Assembly (NCBI GenBank): GCA_036971715.1
Contig: JAVHJL010000004.1
Location: 1,054,001 to 1,118,000, forward strand
Source: Arthrobotrys musiformis
Taxonomy: Eukaryota; Ascomycota; Orbiliomycetes; Orbiliales; Orbiliaceae
DNA: 64,000 nt
Direction of reading: 5' to 3'
Part shown: piece after piece, positions 13,814 to 25,446 of the stretch
How positions within the stretch are numbered: the stretch's first letter is position 1
How the letters are laid out: the number at the start of each line of letters is the position of its first letter
Made by a program: the position numbers and the translations under genes
The notes under the pieces: generated by a model
What the model saw: the letters and a program-made list of their open reading frames with translations, nothing else
The model's database searches: none
Told to the model about the DNA's origin: nothing

Positions 13814-14591
13814 ATGCAGGTACAGACTCATCCCGGTTTAGAACTAAGGGGGTGGGTTTTAAAGAGATATATACCTCATTGCCCACGTGCACAGCATACG
13901 CTTTATGCACTATCGATAGGAGTCGTAGTGGTGGCGGCGCAAAGTGGTGTACCCAGCGACGTCGACCTGAATCTGAAGATGCATATATTGCCTACTTGCT
14001 TCCGTCTTTGTGGGTACTCATGTAAAACGGTTTACAATAGAATGACGAATTTTACCTGTGAATCGGCGGCTGGATAATATAAAACAACCCGCTTTTGACT
14101 TGTTCGAACCCGGTTTACAAGCTTTTGGGGACTCGCTCTACCTATCGCTTTGTAACCGATCACTTAAGCAGTGTGCCTACCTTGCCTATCGTATATCTGC
14201 CACGAGGTCGCCAGACGTACTGGGTTTAATACATTCCGCCAATCACATGTATAATGCAACAAAGGTATGGATATACGTAATAGACCTCTCGACAATAGTG
14301 CAGTGAAATTAAATCAAATACCTGAAGGCAAAGAAGGCAAATTCTTAGGTGCGCCGTCCCGACAGCCTATGCGGCAGAGGAGTCGAATATACTTTTTGTC
14401 AAAGCGTCGAAGGTCTGGGCGTGCGAACCGCAGGAGGGACTCTTCTCTTTTTTGCGAAATTTCCCGCAAGAATTGCGGCCGCAGACATTTTCCGATTCAG
14501 CCTTTATGCAGCATCAACACCAGCTATCCCATGCACAATAGTTCAGCAATGCAATACCAACATTGTAACCACAGGTAAATTTCAGAATTAA
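13814..14591 (+). CDS. Candidate secreted Cys-rich protein, hidden by four introns
   Basis: Not visible as a single ORF. Proposed exons: 13814-13819 (ATG CAG only), 13895-14057, 14122-14264 and 14349-14591, with phases that agree at each junction. The joined product is about 184 aa. It begins with a classic signal peptide, MQHTLYALSIGVVVVAAQSG, and the mature part has nine Cys, including CFRLCGYSC, LCNRSLKQC, LCGRGVEYTFC and CTIVQQC, plus N-glycosylation sequons (NFT, NRS, NAT). The first intron (13820-13894) contains a GAACTAAG branch-like site. An alternative donor at 14022 instead of 14058 gives the same phase and eight Cys. The family was not recognised; spacing of the N-terminal Cys pairs loosely recalls extracellular segments of fungal ferric reductases, but no transmembrane helices follow. 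The coding signal is inferred from phase, signal peptide and Cys content only, so this could be chance or a decayed gene. Confidence 0.42.
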
Positions 14592-17500
14592 AAATTGAAC
14601 CAAAGGTGAATCCGATAGGCGGATTCATGGATCTTAAGCATAATCCTAGATTTTTATGAAGCATGAAGGTACAATTCCATGGTATCTACATATGGTATAC
14701 CGTGGCGACGCTCGTATAAATAACATCACCTATGCTCTTTTTAACGTAATTAACCATCTCAACTTTAGTTTTAGTTTTAAAAGTAGATAATTACTAGATT
14801 AGGATTTTAGTTTGGCTTCCATGCCGTCGATCAAGCCTTCACCCCTAAAATTAGTTCTGAGATCCGATAACGGGTTGTCAATCGTAAAATATTTATAAAA
14901 ATGAGTGGCAGCCTTCGCCAGAGAACTCACTAGTTTGTTGCAACTCATGGTGTTTCGTTTCAGATATCGAATGAACTCGTAAATTTGACGAGTGTGGTAT
15001 GCAGATGCGTCCCGTAGTCATTAGAAGAAGGGGATTTCTCCCGTTATGCATGTCACATTGTGGATTTCTCTGTACTGTTAAACCGTATTCGTCGCTGCAT
15101 CTCGTGCCCTGAATCTAGTCTGGGGGTCGCTCTCCTCTGCCTTGGCCTGAATCAAGAGGCAAGGTCTCAGTGGGCGCATGGTGTCTGTAAAAAACGTGGT
15201 CTCGCTTGTAGCCAGCTCCCTCAGTACCTTGCTCGTCCCCGGGCTGAACGGTTTCAAGATTTCGAAATTAACATTACGGCGAAAAAACAGCTCTTTGCCA
15301 GCATAGGAAGTATCTTATGTTTGACGAAGGAAAAATGGCCCTTCGCTGAAGCCTTCCCAGCTCACTCGGATCTATTCCGTGTGCGCCATAATTTAATTCC
15401 CTTTGGGCTGCAGCGCTGGCGGGATGTGTCGATGCTCTGACCTCCAAGTCCCTTCCTGTGCGCTCGAGCGCTCGCTAAACATGCGTTTTAACTGAGCCCA
15501 CGCTTTTTTCGTTTTAATTAATTTTACCGACTGGTTCGAGACCTTGCAAGTGTCGACGATATGCATAATATGTGAAATTTAGAACTCTCGTTTCCCCTCT
15601 TTTCAATACAGATCCTTTCCTCCACCCCGGGTAAAAGATTTTATGGGTATGATACGATGATACCGGATCAACCCGTCCGCCTTCTCAAAAAAAATGCCTG
15701 TCAACAACCCAGCCCGCTGACAGTGCATTGTAAATTATAATCACAAGCCGGGAATCACAAATGGATTTGGTCAGGTGGGCCGTTCAACTGCAATTTCTAT
15801 TGGCCTCCGTTCTACAATACTTGTAAAATTCGTCTCCACAATTCTTGTTAGACTATTCGCAGTGTAGCATTTAGATATGAAATTTTATATCAGCCGGTAG
15901 AATTAGATGTGACTGCACCCCACAGAGAGTTTGTTCGATGTATATGTGTGTGACATAATTCTCCACCCGCTTCTTTGATGTGAGAAACGCACCGCACAGA
16001 CAATGTCGACAACCCCCCGGATCGTATTTATGATGTATACGTGTACCTGTGGAGACATCACAAAACAATTTCTAAAACCTTACCGTTCCCTCTGGAAACC
16101 AAAATCTATCGAGATGTGCGCCTTTTTTTTCCCAGTGTGAATTCCAAGAGCCAAGATAAATCCATTGGAGAGTCTATAGGTCTTGATGCTTGCAGCTGTG
16201 ATATTATAATCCTTATCTAATCCTCGTAAAAAGCGGGTAGGAGTCCTGCACCATAAAATTAGTTTTAAAATTCATCCAGCCTATGTTGTTAGATAGCGAT
16301 CGGCATAAATTCCTCATCGCAAGTTTGTTCATTTCAGGTACGGGATTCAAGGCTGCGCCGGCCTCGAGGTCAACTTGTTACTCGTCTCAGCTCCCGCTGT
16401 ACATACATGTCTAGGAGCCCACGATGCTGTGGCCTGCCGTGTCATCCCGTCAAAAAGATGCCTACCGCGATGTGCCGTAGCTGAATGCAGCTGCACTTTG
16501 CATTGCTAAACATTCGATAGCGAGGAGCTCTGACCAACCACTCTAGTTACGAGAAAACCGAGGCATACACACCCGTGCGCCAAAGAAATCAATATAATAC
16601 ACGATAAGACTAACTTAACATCACACAGTTGGGCAACATTAATAATCTGACTAATTCGGCGACGCCGGTTATACTCTATAGTTGCTTTGCATTTTGTTCA
16701 GATGTTTTAGTCAATGAGCTGGATAGCAAAAAGCCTGATTTACAAGTCCCCGATATACACGGACGGAAACATCTCTCAGACGTCACAGCCCTCAAGAATG
16801 AAAATGGAACTCCCGTAGAAGCTTCTTCCCGGGTACCTACATTCTTTAGTCTCCGCTATTATTTTCTTCGAAGCCTTTATATAGATTTGCTGAATTCATT
16901 ATGGCGATGAAACCGGCGGAGTGTTAGAATCCGAGTCATAGCGCTGCGGTGAATGCAGTCGGCTAGCTGTCGCTGCAAAGCTTAAGCTGGAGGCTTAGCA
17001 TAACCCTCGGTGAAAAGAAAATTCTTTCTAAGGCAAGGCTAATTTAATAGCCGCTTATAGGTTTCGAGATATAAATGTTTCAAACTTTTTTTTTCGTTCT
17101 GGACCATTCTCATCTCCGTGGACTCACGGAACAGATGACGCTTCAGCTAGAAGGATTTCAGGAGCTGGACACGAACTCGGATATGTTACGTATATGCGAA
17201 ATTTGACATAGCCATGTTGGTTAGAAGTATTGCGGGAATATGCAACTCTACCCATGCGGAAACCACGTCGATAGTAAGGCCACTTCGATGCCACCTCGAG
17301 AGAAATACGATGTGGCTTGATACCTCTCACCCACAACCACCAGAGGATGAAAATAGTGTTGCGAGTGTAAAATCCCACAAAGATTTGCGTTGTGAGCATC
17401 AGGCTTGGATGATGACAGGGATCTGGGTTTAGTTCACCACGAGGCTACAGGCTCCACGCGACGACGCGATCAATGACTCTTCAGCTGAATTCGGCTTCAT

Positions 17501-17639
17501 TTGGTGACATGTATTGTTTTTGAGGGAACATAAAAGGCGGATGATTCGATATCAACATCGCTCGCTGATCAACCTTCCTCTTTGCTTCAACCCGAATCCT
17601 TCAACGTTTAGCAAAACCCGAGTATTTGGCAAAATCAAG
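14592..17639. other. Gene-poor interval between the candidate secreted gene and NADAR
   Basis: About 3 kb, AT-rich, no supported gene. An open stretch at 15060-15440 lacks an ATG start and any known domain. A stretch at 16629-16907 is preceded by a good branch site and acceptor (GACTAAC ... CACACAG) and stays open for 93 codons, but no convincing upstream exon was found. An 18-nt motif near 15118-15135 resembles one near 13534-13551 with one mismatch. Confidence 0.4.
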
Positions 17640-18761
17640 ATGGCTGCTGCATCATCAAGCACAAGCAACGCACAAATTGACACAGATAATGGCATATACT
17701 TTTGGAAACCGGACCAAAGGTTCGGCTACCTGGGCCAGTGGTATGCATCGCACTTCACAGCCGTCTCGGAAGATGGAACACGTATCGAATACGAGAATTG
17801 CGAGCAGTGAGTTTCTCCATTTACTGTCCATTCTTTGATATTATCGGATCGGACTCGCGGAGTTAGTGCGGATTGCTCCCGCTTCCCTCTTCTCACTTTA
17901 TATCTCAAATCCGGAAATAATCTCGAACAAATTGTTGGGGTTGGCGAGATCGATAGAATTCGACGTTACATATGGAAGCTAATATGTCGAATGATCACTA
18001 TTACTCGAACGACTAGGTATATGATGCACCAGAAAGGTAAGGGCGAGTCGCCGATGGTCATTTTGATGACTTCTCGAACATACTATCTATCCAGAAGGGG
18101 AACTAGCAAGTGGGCTTTGTAGTTTGCTTGCCCACGTGCTGCTACTGTATACCCTAGCTGTTAGCTAGCGACAAGGGGATACCCTAGGGTTTTCTTTGCT
18201 CAATGATGCTTTATATGCAAGAAATCCGGGACAGCTCTCGTTTCTGACGATTAAGCTTTCCTGGCATGGCCATAGGAGTTCTCTTCGCCCCCGAGAGCGA
18301 TGTTACCGGGGACATTCTCAAAAAGGGCCTCCACCCGGCCGATATAAAAGCCCTTGGACGTGCTATTCCGGATTTCGATGAGGAGACCTGGAAAGAGAAT
18401 CGATACAAGATTGTCGTACAGGGGAATTATTACAAGTTCACACAAAACGAGAAGTTGAAGGTGATGTTATTAGAAACAGGGAACAAGGAGCTGGTAGGTC
18501 CACGGCTTTTGTGACCATATTTGGTTTTTGACATGACCCTGGAATTTGAATCAATAAGAGCTGAATGTTAACGATGTCGGGCAGGTCGAAGCGTCTCCTC
18601 GAGATCGAATCTGGGGGGTTGGATATGGTGCAGTGAATGCGCCAAAGAACCGACAGAAATGGGGCCTGAATCTTCTTGGGAAGGCATTGATGGATGTTAG
18701 AGAAAGGATTCGAGAGGAAGAGAAAGAAAAAGAAGAAAATAAAGCGGAGGAAGCTCATTAA
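17640..18761 (+). CDS. NADAR-domain protein (YbiA/DUF1768 family)
   Basis: Predicted 193-aa protein from exons 17640-17806, 18017-18036, 18276-18493 and 18585-18761; the second exon is 20 nt. Nearly the whole protein is one NADAR domain: IYFWKPDQRFGYLGQWY (family FW..... LSNWY start), YENCEQYMMHQK, KALGRAIPDFDEETWKENR, KIVVQGNYYKFTQN, LLETGNKELVEASPRDRIWG, then a Lys/Glu-rich tail (REEEKEKEENKAEEAH). The conserved Glu of the E-x-YMM-Q-K segment and the late Asp-Arg-Ile-Trp-Gly are kept. Bacterial YbiA cleaves reactive intermediates of riboflavin synthesis, and NADAR proteins can remove ADP-ribose from guanosine in DNA; which activity the fungal members have is unknown to me. Start set at the ATG at 17640 because the family domain begins about 20 residues later; an in-frame upstream ATG at 17514 would add 42 residues. 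Confidence 0.9.
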
Positions 18762-20209
18762 CGGAGCATTATCCGAAGGGATTGTTTGGCCATCCGTCTT
18801 ATCTTACCGCAGGGACTCCCGCTTTTCTATCTTGACGTTTGTGCTCCTGCCTAATTTCATCTGTCGTGTGCGGGCTAGAGGGAAGATGCAATAAATTCCT
18901 GGCATTGCTTATTACGAAGAATGGGCAAAATAATCCGATGTAGCAGATATGCTGGGAGTTGAGTCAGTGAGGAGTGTATTGACTTTTTTTTTTTTTTTGA
19001 AACATGCTAGTGAACATGTATGCATTGCACAGATCATGAGGTCTCCCGATATATGTTTCAAGCTCGAGTGTTTACTGCACTTGCGCAGGCGTGCTCAGGG
19101 AACATGCGGGTAGATTCGTCTCGCTAAGCTAGGCACCCGTTCCCTACCCATAGCTAAGGAGATTTGGTAGCGACGCTGCTACTCCAGTTTTCTGTGATGT
19201 ATGGCAGCCTGGAAATACGGCAGCTTTGTCGGTGTTCACATGCTTCTATGGGCCTTTTTGATAGGGAGATTGAGTCTGGTCTCGGTTCGAGGGGCGCAAA
19301 CTACGCTACGACATTCGCTTCGTTGAGGTCGAGATATCTCGCCGCACAAGGCAAATCCCGGCTCATGCCCAAGCTCTAACTAGACCATGCATAACAATTA
19401 TATTGGCTCTAACTAGAAGAATAAAAATTAAAACACTGTCCCTCACTTCAGTTATATGCAATTGTGTCGCAATGCACTAATTCCATAATCGTGAAGGTGA
19501 GCGCGGGACCTCTATGCATATATGTACCAATGAATTTGGTCGCTACAAATTTATAAAACACATCGATACCAATTATGTAATGTATCTGCAGACGCTCAGC
19601 AGATATCAGGAAATTGTAGTGCATTTGAATTATAAGGCGAATCTAGGATGTATATTCAGATTGAAGTAGAAGTTAGAAACTGGATACCAGTACTATATTT
19701 AAGACTAACTTCACGTCCGAATTGTTCGGGGTTCAAATTCAACATTTATATTAGTATCGACACGCTGGATCCTTGCAGCGCTTATATGTATTAGTACCTA
19801 TCACCCGCATACCGTCGACATATGCAATGGTGTAGGGGTAAGTTAGCCGAAGACAGTAACAAGTATAGCTACGGTAGTGCGAATCTCCAAATTCGTGAAG
19901 CTTCGAAGTTCAGAAATATGTAATCTGAGCTATATCAAGAGTGACCTCGATTTGGATCGTGATATACATGCTTCCGCCTTTGTCTACATAGCTAAAACAT
20001 CGACTTGTCGAGCACGGTAGGAATGTGGCAGTTTGTCGCCTCGAGAAGCTCTGTTTGGAGCAGCCACTAATGTGGTGTTGTACCCAACCAATCATTCTCA
20101 CTTTCAACCTCAAACTCGAGGATGCCTGCTCATCGCGGCGTCATAGCTCAATCTAACTTCGTCTTCCACGCGATTTAGTAGGGAAAAGCGGGCGCACCCG
20201 ACCTTCAAA
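18762..20209. other. Intergenic, NADAR to HbrB
   Basis: About 1.4 kb with no supported gene. Contains a T-run near 18986-18999 and AT-rich sequence at 19380-19900. The last few hundred bases should hold the promoter and 5' UTR of the HbrB gene. Confidence 0.5.
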
Positions 20210-21940
20210 ATGCCACCCGTGGCCCCTCATCGGAGGACCCATCAGCGGACTCCAGCTCTTACCCGCTCGCCGTCTGCCGATTCCTCCTCCGACTCCTCCA
20301 CGTCTACCACGAACACCATAGTTTCAACTGCACATGGCCTGGTTCGCCAAAATCGGAATCATGACCAAGGTGCAGGATATTTTGAACCGTCTCTGACTAC
20401 AACGTCTCAGGTAGCTGCTGCTGCCGCCGTTGCGAGAGAGTCCGCGAGGAAACACTCACAGTCGGACCCGTCTCCACCGACTCCGGGAACGGCTGCATCT
20501 TCATCGATGCCTTTGAGTGCCGCTGGAGCTGCAGCGCTGGCCGCCATGCCAAAAACCGATAAGAGCCAGTCTACTGGCCAGGAAAAAGAGAAGAAAGAGT
20601 CGAAGATGAAGATATTCTCCAAACCTCTAAGGGCAGCGCAATCATCTCAGGCTATGAAAATAGTCGACGCGCACGCACACGTGAAACCGCTCCCATCTCC
20701 CTCAAAGCTAGCTGCACCGATGCCTAGGATGCCTTCTGTCTCAAGTGCTGATGGAAGCCGACGGCCATCTTTTACCTCAACGATTTCGGATACTCTTTAT
20801 TCGAGCTCGCCGCCTACCTCGTCGCATAGCCATAAACATCACTTGCTTCTCAGAGGGAGAAAAGAACAGCCTCTATCTAGTGCAAATTCTAATTCAAAAC
20901 TCGTCTCGGAAGGATCGAGCATCTATAATTTCAATCCGAATAGTCCATCTACTGCAAATTTCCCCGTCCCTGGTAGTGCAAATCCTAGTCAGAAAACACT
21001 CGTTACAAACGCCGATATTAAGCATGTAGTAGGAGTAGTTTCGGGAAAGGACAAAGATGCTGTTGGTGAACAAGTACTCGAAGAGGTCTGGCCGTTATTG
21101 AAAGCTCGCGTTCTCCCCTTGTTTAATGGGGAAGGGTTACGAACACCAGTTGAGGATTTGAACAAACTAGTTATGTAAGTTCGGAGGCTTTGACGGATGG
21201 AATTAGAAGGAATTCTTATCTAACGAATTGGATAGTGTCCATATCAAACACCAAGTCGACAAGAAAGCAGCCATTCTCTTGATAGATGATATTCAATCTT
21301 TATTGGAACATGGAATGGCTACCCTCGATAATTCGCTAGTTAAACTCGCCGATGTTCGATTAATTCCTAGGCTAGTTGAGCTTTGGAACTTCGTTTTCAG
21401 CACCGTGCTTCCTTATTTCGAAGCGGCTTTCTTACCCCTCCAACAAGAATTTAAGGGTATTGGAACCGTCTTAAGTTCAAGGGAGGCTCGAGAAGTCTGG
21501 GGAACGCCGGACCAGAGGCTCGACCTGCGGCGCATGGCCCTTATTAGCTACAGAGATAGCGTTATACTGCCGCTGTATAACCGACTCCACGGTGAGTGTT
21601 TATTGGAAATAGATGCTATCGGAACGAGAGTCTGACCATTCTTATTATAGCAATATTCTCCAAGCTTCAACTCGACTTCGACGCTTTACCAAATGTCACA
21701 GAAACCGTTGGCCGAGTATTACAATGTGTTAGTGTTCTCGCATCTATACTTTCGAACGACGATAAGCAAGCGAAGATGGATGAACTGGCGAAAACTATGA
21801 AGCATAACTGGCTCGGCCGCGGGCGGACTGGACGAAATAGGCGTGGCTTCGTCGGGACAAAAATGCGTGCTCTTGGGAGCGCAAGTTCACTAGGATCGAA
21901 CCACGGTTTTGGAGATTTAACAGTGACGGTGACTGACTAG
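20210..21940 (+). CDS. TORC2 subunit, HbrB/Bit61/PRR5-like
   Basis: Predicted 536 aa from exons 20210-21174, 21236-21591 and 21651-21940. Residues 1 to about 270 are low-complexity Ser/Pro/Ala/Thr sequence with basic patches. The C-terminal half matches the HbrB-like domain: KTLVTNADIKHVVGVV, EEVWPLLKARVLPLFNGEGLRTPVEDLN, ALISYRDSVILPLYNRL, then LQLDFDALPNVTETVGRVLQCVSVLASI. The family (yeast Bit61/Bit2, Aspergillus HbrB, animal PRR5/Protor) binds the TOR complex 2 core and acts at the plasma membrane in growth polarity. The leucine-rich VLPLFNGEGLR segment is the feature that decides the call. The protein ends in a basic, Gly-rich tail (NWLGRGRTGRNRRGF). Start is the first ATG of a long open frame. 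Confidence 0.85.
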
Positions 21941-23079
21941 CACTATGCCAAATGACATTTCAATCCTGAAAGGATACGTTTGTTCCTCAAGATCTCGTCA
22001 CAGATTGGACGATATACAGGAATGTTTGTTCTCGGCATAGGTTTTGGCCTAAAGTTGTTGAATGCTTGATCGATCGAGGCTGGGGTTGGATCGATCTACG
22101 AACCCTTCGGACTCGAGAGACTGGGCCTCATACCTCCCCAAAAACAAAAACAATCGTTCGTTCCTGAGGGGTTTGCACACCCCCGAAGTATCTACAATAG
22201 CTCATTGCATGGTTGGGCATGGGTCTATCGACGGATACCCCTTAACGAAACAATAAAGGACCCTAGACAAATCCTCCAGCACTCGGAACGCGTTTGCATA
22301 TCAGCCGTCTTTTATAACCCATTTAGATACTTGCTAGAGGGTAATATGGGTACATGGATAGATGCCGATTTATCGAGCAATGCTTGAGAGGCGGTTTATA
22401 GTCGCTTTCATCCTTCTTCCCACAAAAGAAATCGAAGACCTCGAAGATAGCCCTAGGATGTATATATATATATATATACATATATTCACTCTATAGATCT
22501 AGATATTCTCGTATATCGCTTTTATTGAAACTAGAGGGGTGAGCTGAGTATCTATTGATATATAACGGCGCTGTGTAAAGTTCGATCAGAGGCATCGTGT
22601 ATTCCCTGTCAGAACGTGCGGTTAAATCGAATTCACTTACGATCATGTTGAGAGCTCGAGCGCTGAAAATGTTACATGATGTTCCATTAAAGAGAAATTC
22701 GTTCTCGTCGTCCACGTGGTTACCATTTCCATTCCAAATTCCCAGCCGGTGCACATGTATATGCATGCATATGGCGATCCGCTAATATAATAAGAGGATA
22801 CGTCACGCGAGCTTTTATTATTCTCTACTTACATCGAGCTACATCTATACGCCGAACCAGTATGTAATTATATATCTCAGTACCTCGCAGAGGCCCCCGA
22901 CCCCTAGATTTAAGATCATAGCCGTAGCAAAAGGGTCAAGTAAAATAGCGTATGAAAATCAGCTAGATCTATAGAGTTATATCTCAGATCATGCACACAT
23001 CATTTATTTTACCCTGCTGCTCAAGGATTCCGCTACTACTGTCCTTAAATTTAAAACTTCACTTTCGATAACAGAATAA
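21941..23079. other. Intergenic, HbrB to secreted gene A
   Basis: About 1.1 kb. Starts with the presumed HbrB 3' UTR. Holds a TA dinucleotide run at 22461-22477 and AT-rich sequence up to the start of the first tandem secreted gene, whose promoter must lie here. No gene was seen. Confidence 0.5.
22461..22477. repeat. TA dinucleotide microsatellite
   Basis: Short perfect alternating TA run in intergenic DNA. Confidence 0.85.
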
Positions 23080-23916
23080 ATGCGGATCAGCTTATTTACA
23101 CCAGCTGCTTTAGCAGCTATCTGCCTCCCATCCGCAATTCGGGGACTCTGTGTGTCAGAATCAGACCTTTTTCTGGCTTTCAGAACCGCCATACAGACCT
23201 ACGGATACGTCAGGGGAAACGCAAACCTTGTAAACCCGAGTAAAATAAAATCTGAGGGTCCGTCGTCTGCCGAAGATGGCGTTCTTTATGTAGGTTTCTA
23301 ACGCCCCCTTCGGTTTTATGATGTACTTTAACGTTGACGTTGGGGGTAGGATATAATGAGGAATTTCGACGCTCTTAATAAGGATATTTCTGAAAAGATT
23401 TACAATTACAATGGTCCTTCGTCGAATGTAACAAAGATGTCTGCGGACTCGGTTGGAAGATTTAGCAGCTTGTATCAAAGCGTATGTATTTACCCTTTTG
23501 CTTACCCGTGCTAGCATCGAATTATAAGGTGCCTATATAGGCTAATATGTGATACTATTTTGAACGTAGCTCGCGGACACTCAATGCCAATTCTTTAATC
23601 AGCTAGCCGCAGTACCCTCGAGGATTGGATTGAATACTCGTTCTGAATTATCGGGCTACCATGCACTGGTTTCATGGATTCATTCGGTAGATAATATCCA
23701 AAGCGTGAATACGTCCGACCCGAAAAAGAATGAATAGCTACTAACGTAGCGGACTTGCGTGTGCAGAGGGTTTATGCACGACTTGCGGATACGTTTACCC
23801 TTAGTGTCTCTGGAAATAGCTTGCTCCCACCAATGCTTAACCTAAATAACGGGCAGGAGAACTTTAGCAATTGCACTAGCAATACTATTCTTCAGTGGAC
23901 GGGCACCTGGGCGTAG
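23080..23916 (+). CDS. Secreted protein of unknown family, tandem copy A
   Basis: Four-exon gene not visible as one ORF. Exons: 23080-23289, 23350-23481, 23570-23704 and 23767-23916; every junction is phase 0 and no internal stop remains. Product 208 aa. An N-terminal signal peptide is clear (MRISLFTPAALAAICLPSA, then IRGLC). The mature part has the motif QCQFF at the start of exon 3, NVT and NCT sequons, and one Cys near the C-terminus (SNCTSN). The third intron carries a perfect CTACTAAC branch site (about 23738-23745) 21 nt before its CAG. The next gene downstream has the same exon plan and the same motif, which strongly supports the model. No known domain was recognised. It is probably a small secreted protein acting outside the cell; any effector role is speculation. 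Confidence 0.7.
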
Positions 23917-24495
23917 TTTATGTCAAGGTTATTTAAAGACAGCGAATGTATTTCACTCCATCTATTTTATTTACTAGTTGGGAGCTATACTCGTGTGCGG
24001 TACAATGATCATGATACTTCAGACCCGAAATATTAATATTAAATTACAGTACTACTTCGAAGCTTCGATCCCAATTCGATGAAGGAATTCAAAAGCCCCG
24101 ACCAAATTACATCAAATTTCTATTATACTTCTCAAATTTTTGAATTGATATATAAAAGTATCGAGTATTCGCATTACAACTTATTATGAAGTTTGTATTG
24201 AGCACAGATCGCCATCGCCAAAACCGTTTGTGTAGGTCTTGCATCTTTTCGGGATTATATTCGCTGCCACGTGCGCATGACAAGCCTATTCGCGACTGTC
24301 TTGAATATAGATCTAGACCTTTGTGACGTCTTGGTACGAGACCAATCTAGACGGATACCACTCAAATCGTTTCAAACTCCATTCATACGCTGGAATAGGT
24401 GGACCGAAGAACCTCCCCTATTAGAAATTTTTGGAATCCAAATCAATCTTTCGTCTTGGAACCGGCCTTCAATACCACCCCGCACGCTACCGAAA

Positions 24496-25446
24496 ATGCT
24501 TTTCAAAAATATAATCCATTTTATGAACCTCTCGGTGTCGCTCGCCGGTTCTATAATCAAGCCGAGAGACGCGAACGTAGAGGAGTTGTTGATAGGGCTA
24601 TCGAGGTGGGGAGGGACATACACGAAGAACGCATGGTTTATCGGTAACCAACATTTCTCTAGCGATGAGGAATTCAACAGAGGGCAACCATGGATTTGGG
24701 TTCGTATCCCCGTATTCACTAATTTTATAAGTTATATATATAAAGAAGCAACTTGGGTTTTTGATCGAATACAAATACTGATAGAGAAGAAAACGGCGTC
24801 CTAGATTTCTACAGTAGACGTCATGAACAAAATTGGGGGCGAAATATCGATCTATGCAGACGCTTTCCGGGATTTTTGGGAAGAGTCACCTATCAGCGAG
24901 GAGGAGGGTCAAGAACTTGCTAAGAAATTCAGAGCGGTATTTATCATTTCTACAACCTTCATGCCACGATGGGGTGTCATGCGGATTCTAATGGAAACGG
25001 TGAACTAACAATACCGCGATTAGCTCTGTGAGAAACAGTGTCAATTCTTCGGTAAACTGGTAACCCTTAGAGCCGGGCTTAAAGACTTTGAAAATCTTCC
25101 CAAGTTTTTCCAGCTCCGCAAGAACATGGAGGCGAGCCTCGGTAAAGCCGAAGGTGCTCAGACAGTAAGTCATGACTACAAACCATCTCGCATCTGATAC
25201 AGTAAACGTGGGATTTGACGACAAAATGGGTATCATGAACTAACTCATTCGGCTTCCTTTTCTTCGTCTTCTTAGGAACTATACGTAAGCATTGAGGAAG
25301 CTATTACCGCGAATAAAACAGGAACCCATACGAGTATTCTGTTGAATTTAAGTGAGGGGTATGATAAATTTGGAGACTCGATTGCCCCCGCTACGTCTGC
25401 TTGGGCAGATAGGCCAGACCCGACTGTTTGCACTCGTGCTGTATAA
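24496..25446 (+). CDS. Secreted protein of unknown family, tandem copy B
   Basis: Paralogue of the gene just upstream, in the same orientation with about 580 bp between them. Exons: 24496-24703, 24815-24936, 25024-25164 and 25276-25446; product 213 aa. The N-terminus MLFKNIIHFMNLSVSLAGS is a plausible signal peptide. Exon lengths parallel copy A (69, 40, 47 and 56 codons against 70, 44, 45 and 49), and the junctions fall at equivalent places: WVLDVM here against GVLYDIM there, then LCEKQCQFF against LADTQCQFF at the start of exon 3. A single Cys near the end (DPTVCTR) matches the C-terminal Cys of copy A. Introns 2 and 3 contain ACTAAC branch sites. Overall identity is low outside these anchors, so the duplication is old or divergence fast. 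An alternative donor at 24700 with acceptor 24804 keeps the frame but loses the VLDVM match. Confidence 0.66.

Noticed and set aside
15060..15440. 126-codon open stretch
   Set aside because: Begins with GTG, not ATG, has no acceptor in front of it and no known domain.
24271..24804. Single 177-codon ORF read as one exon
   Set aside because: Only its part from 24496 to 24703 fits the paralogous gene model; upstream codons lack family similarity and the 3' part is better explained as intron 1 of copy B.
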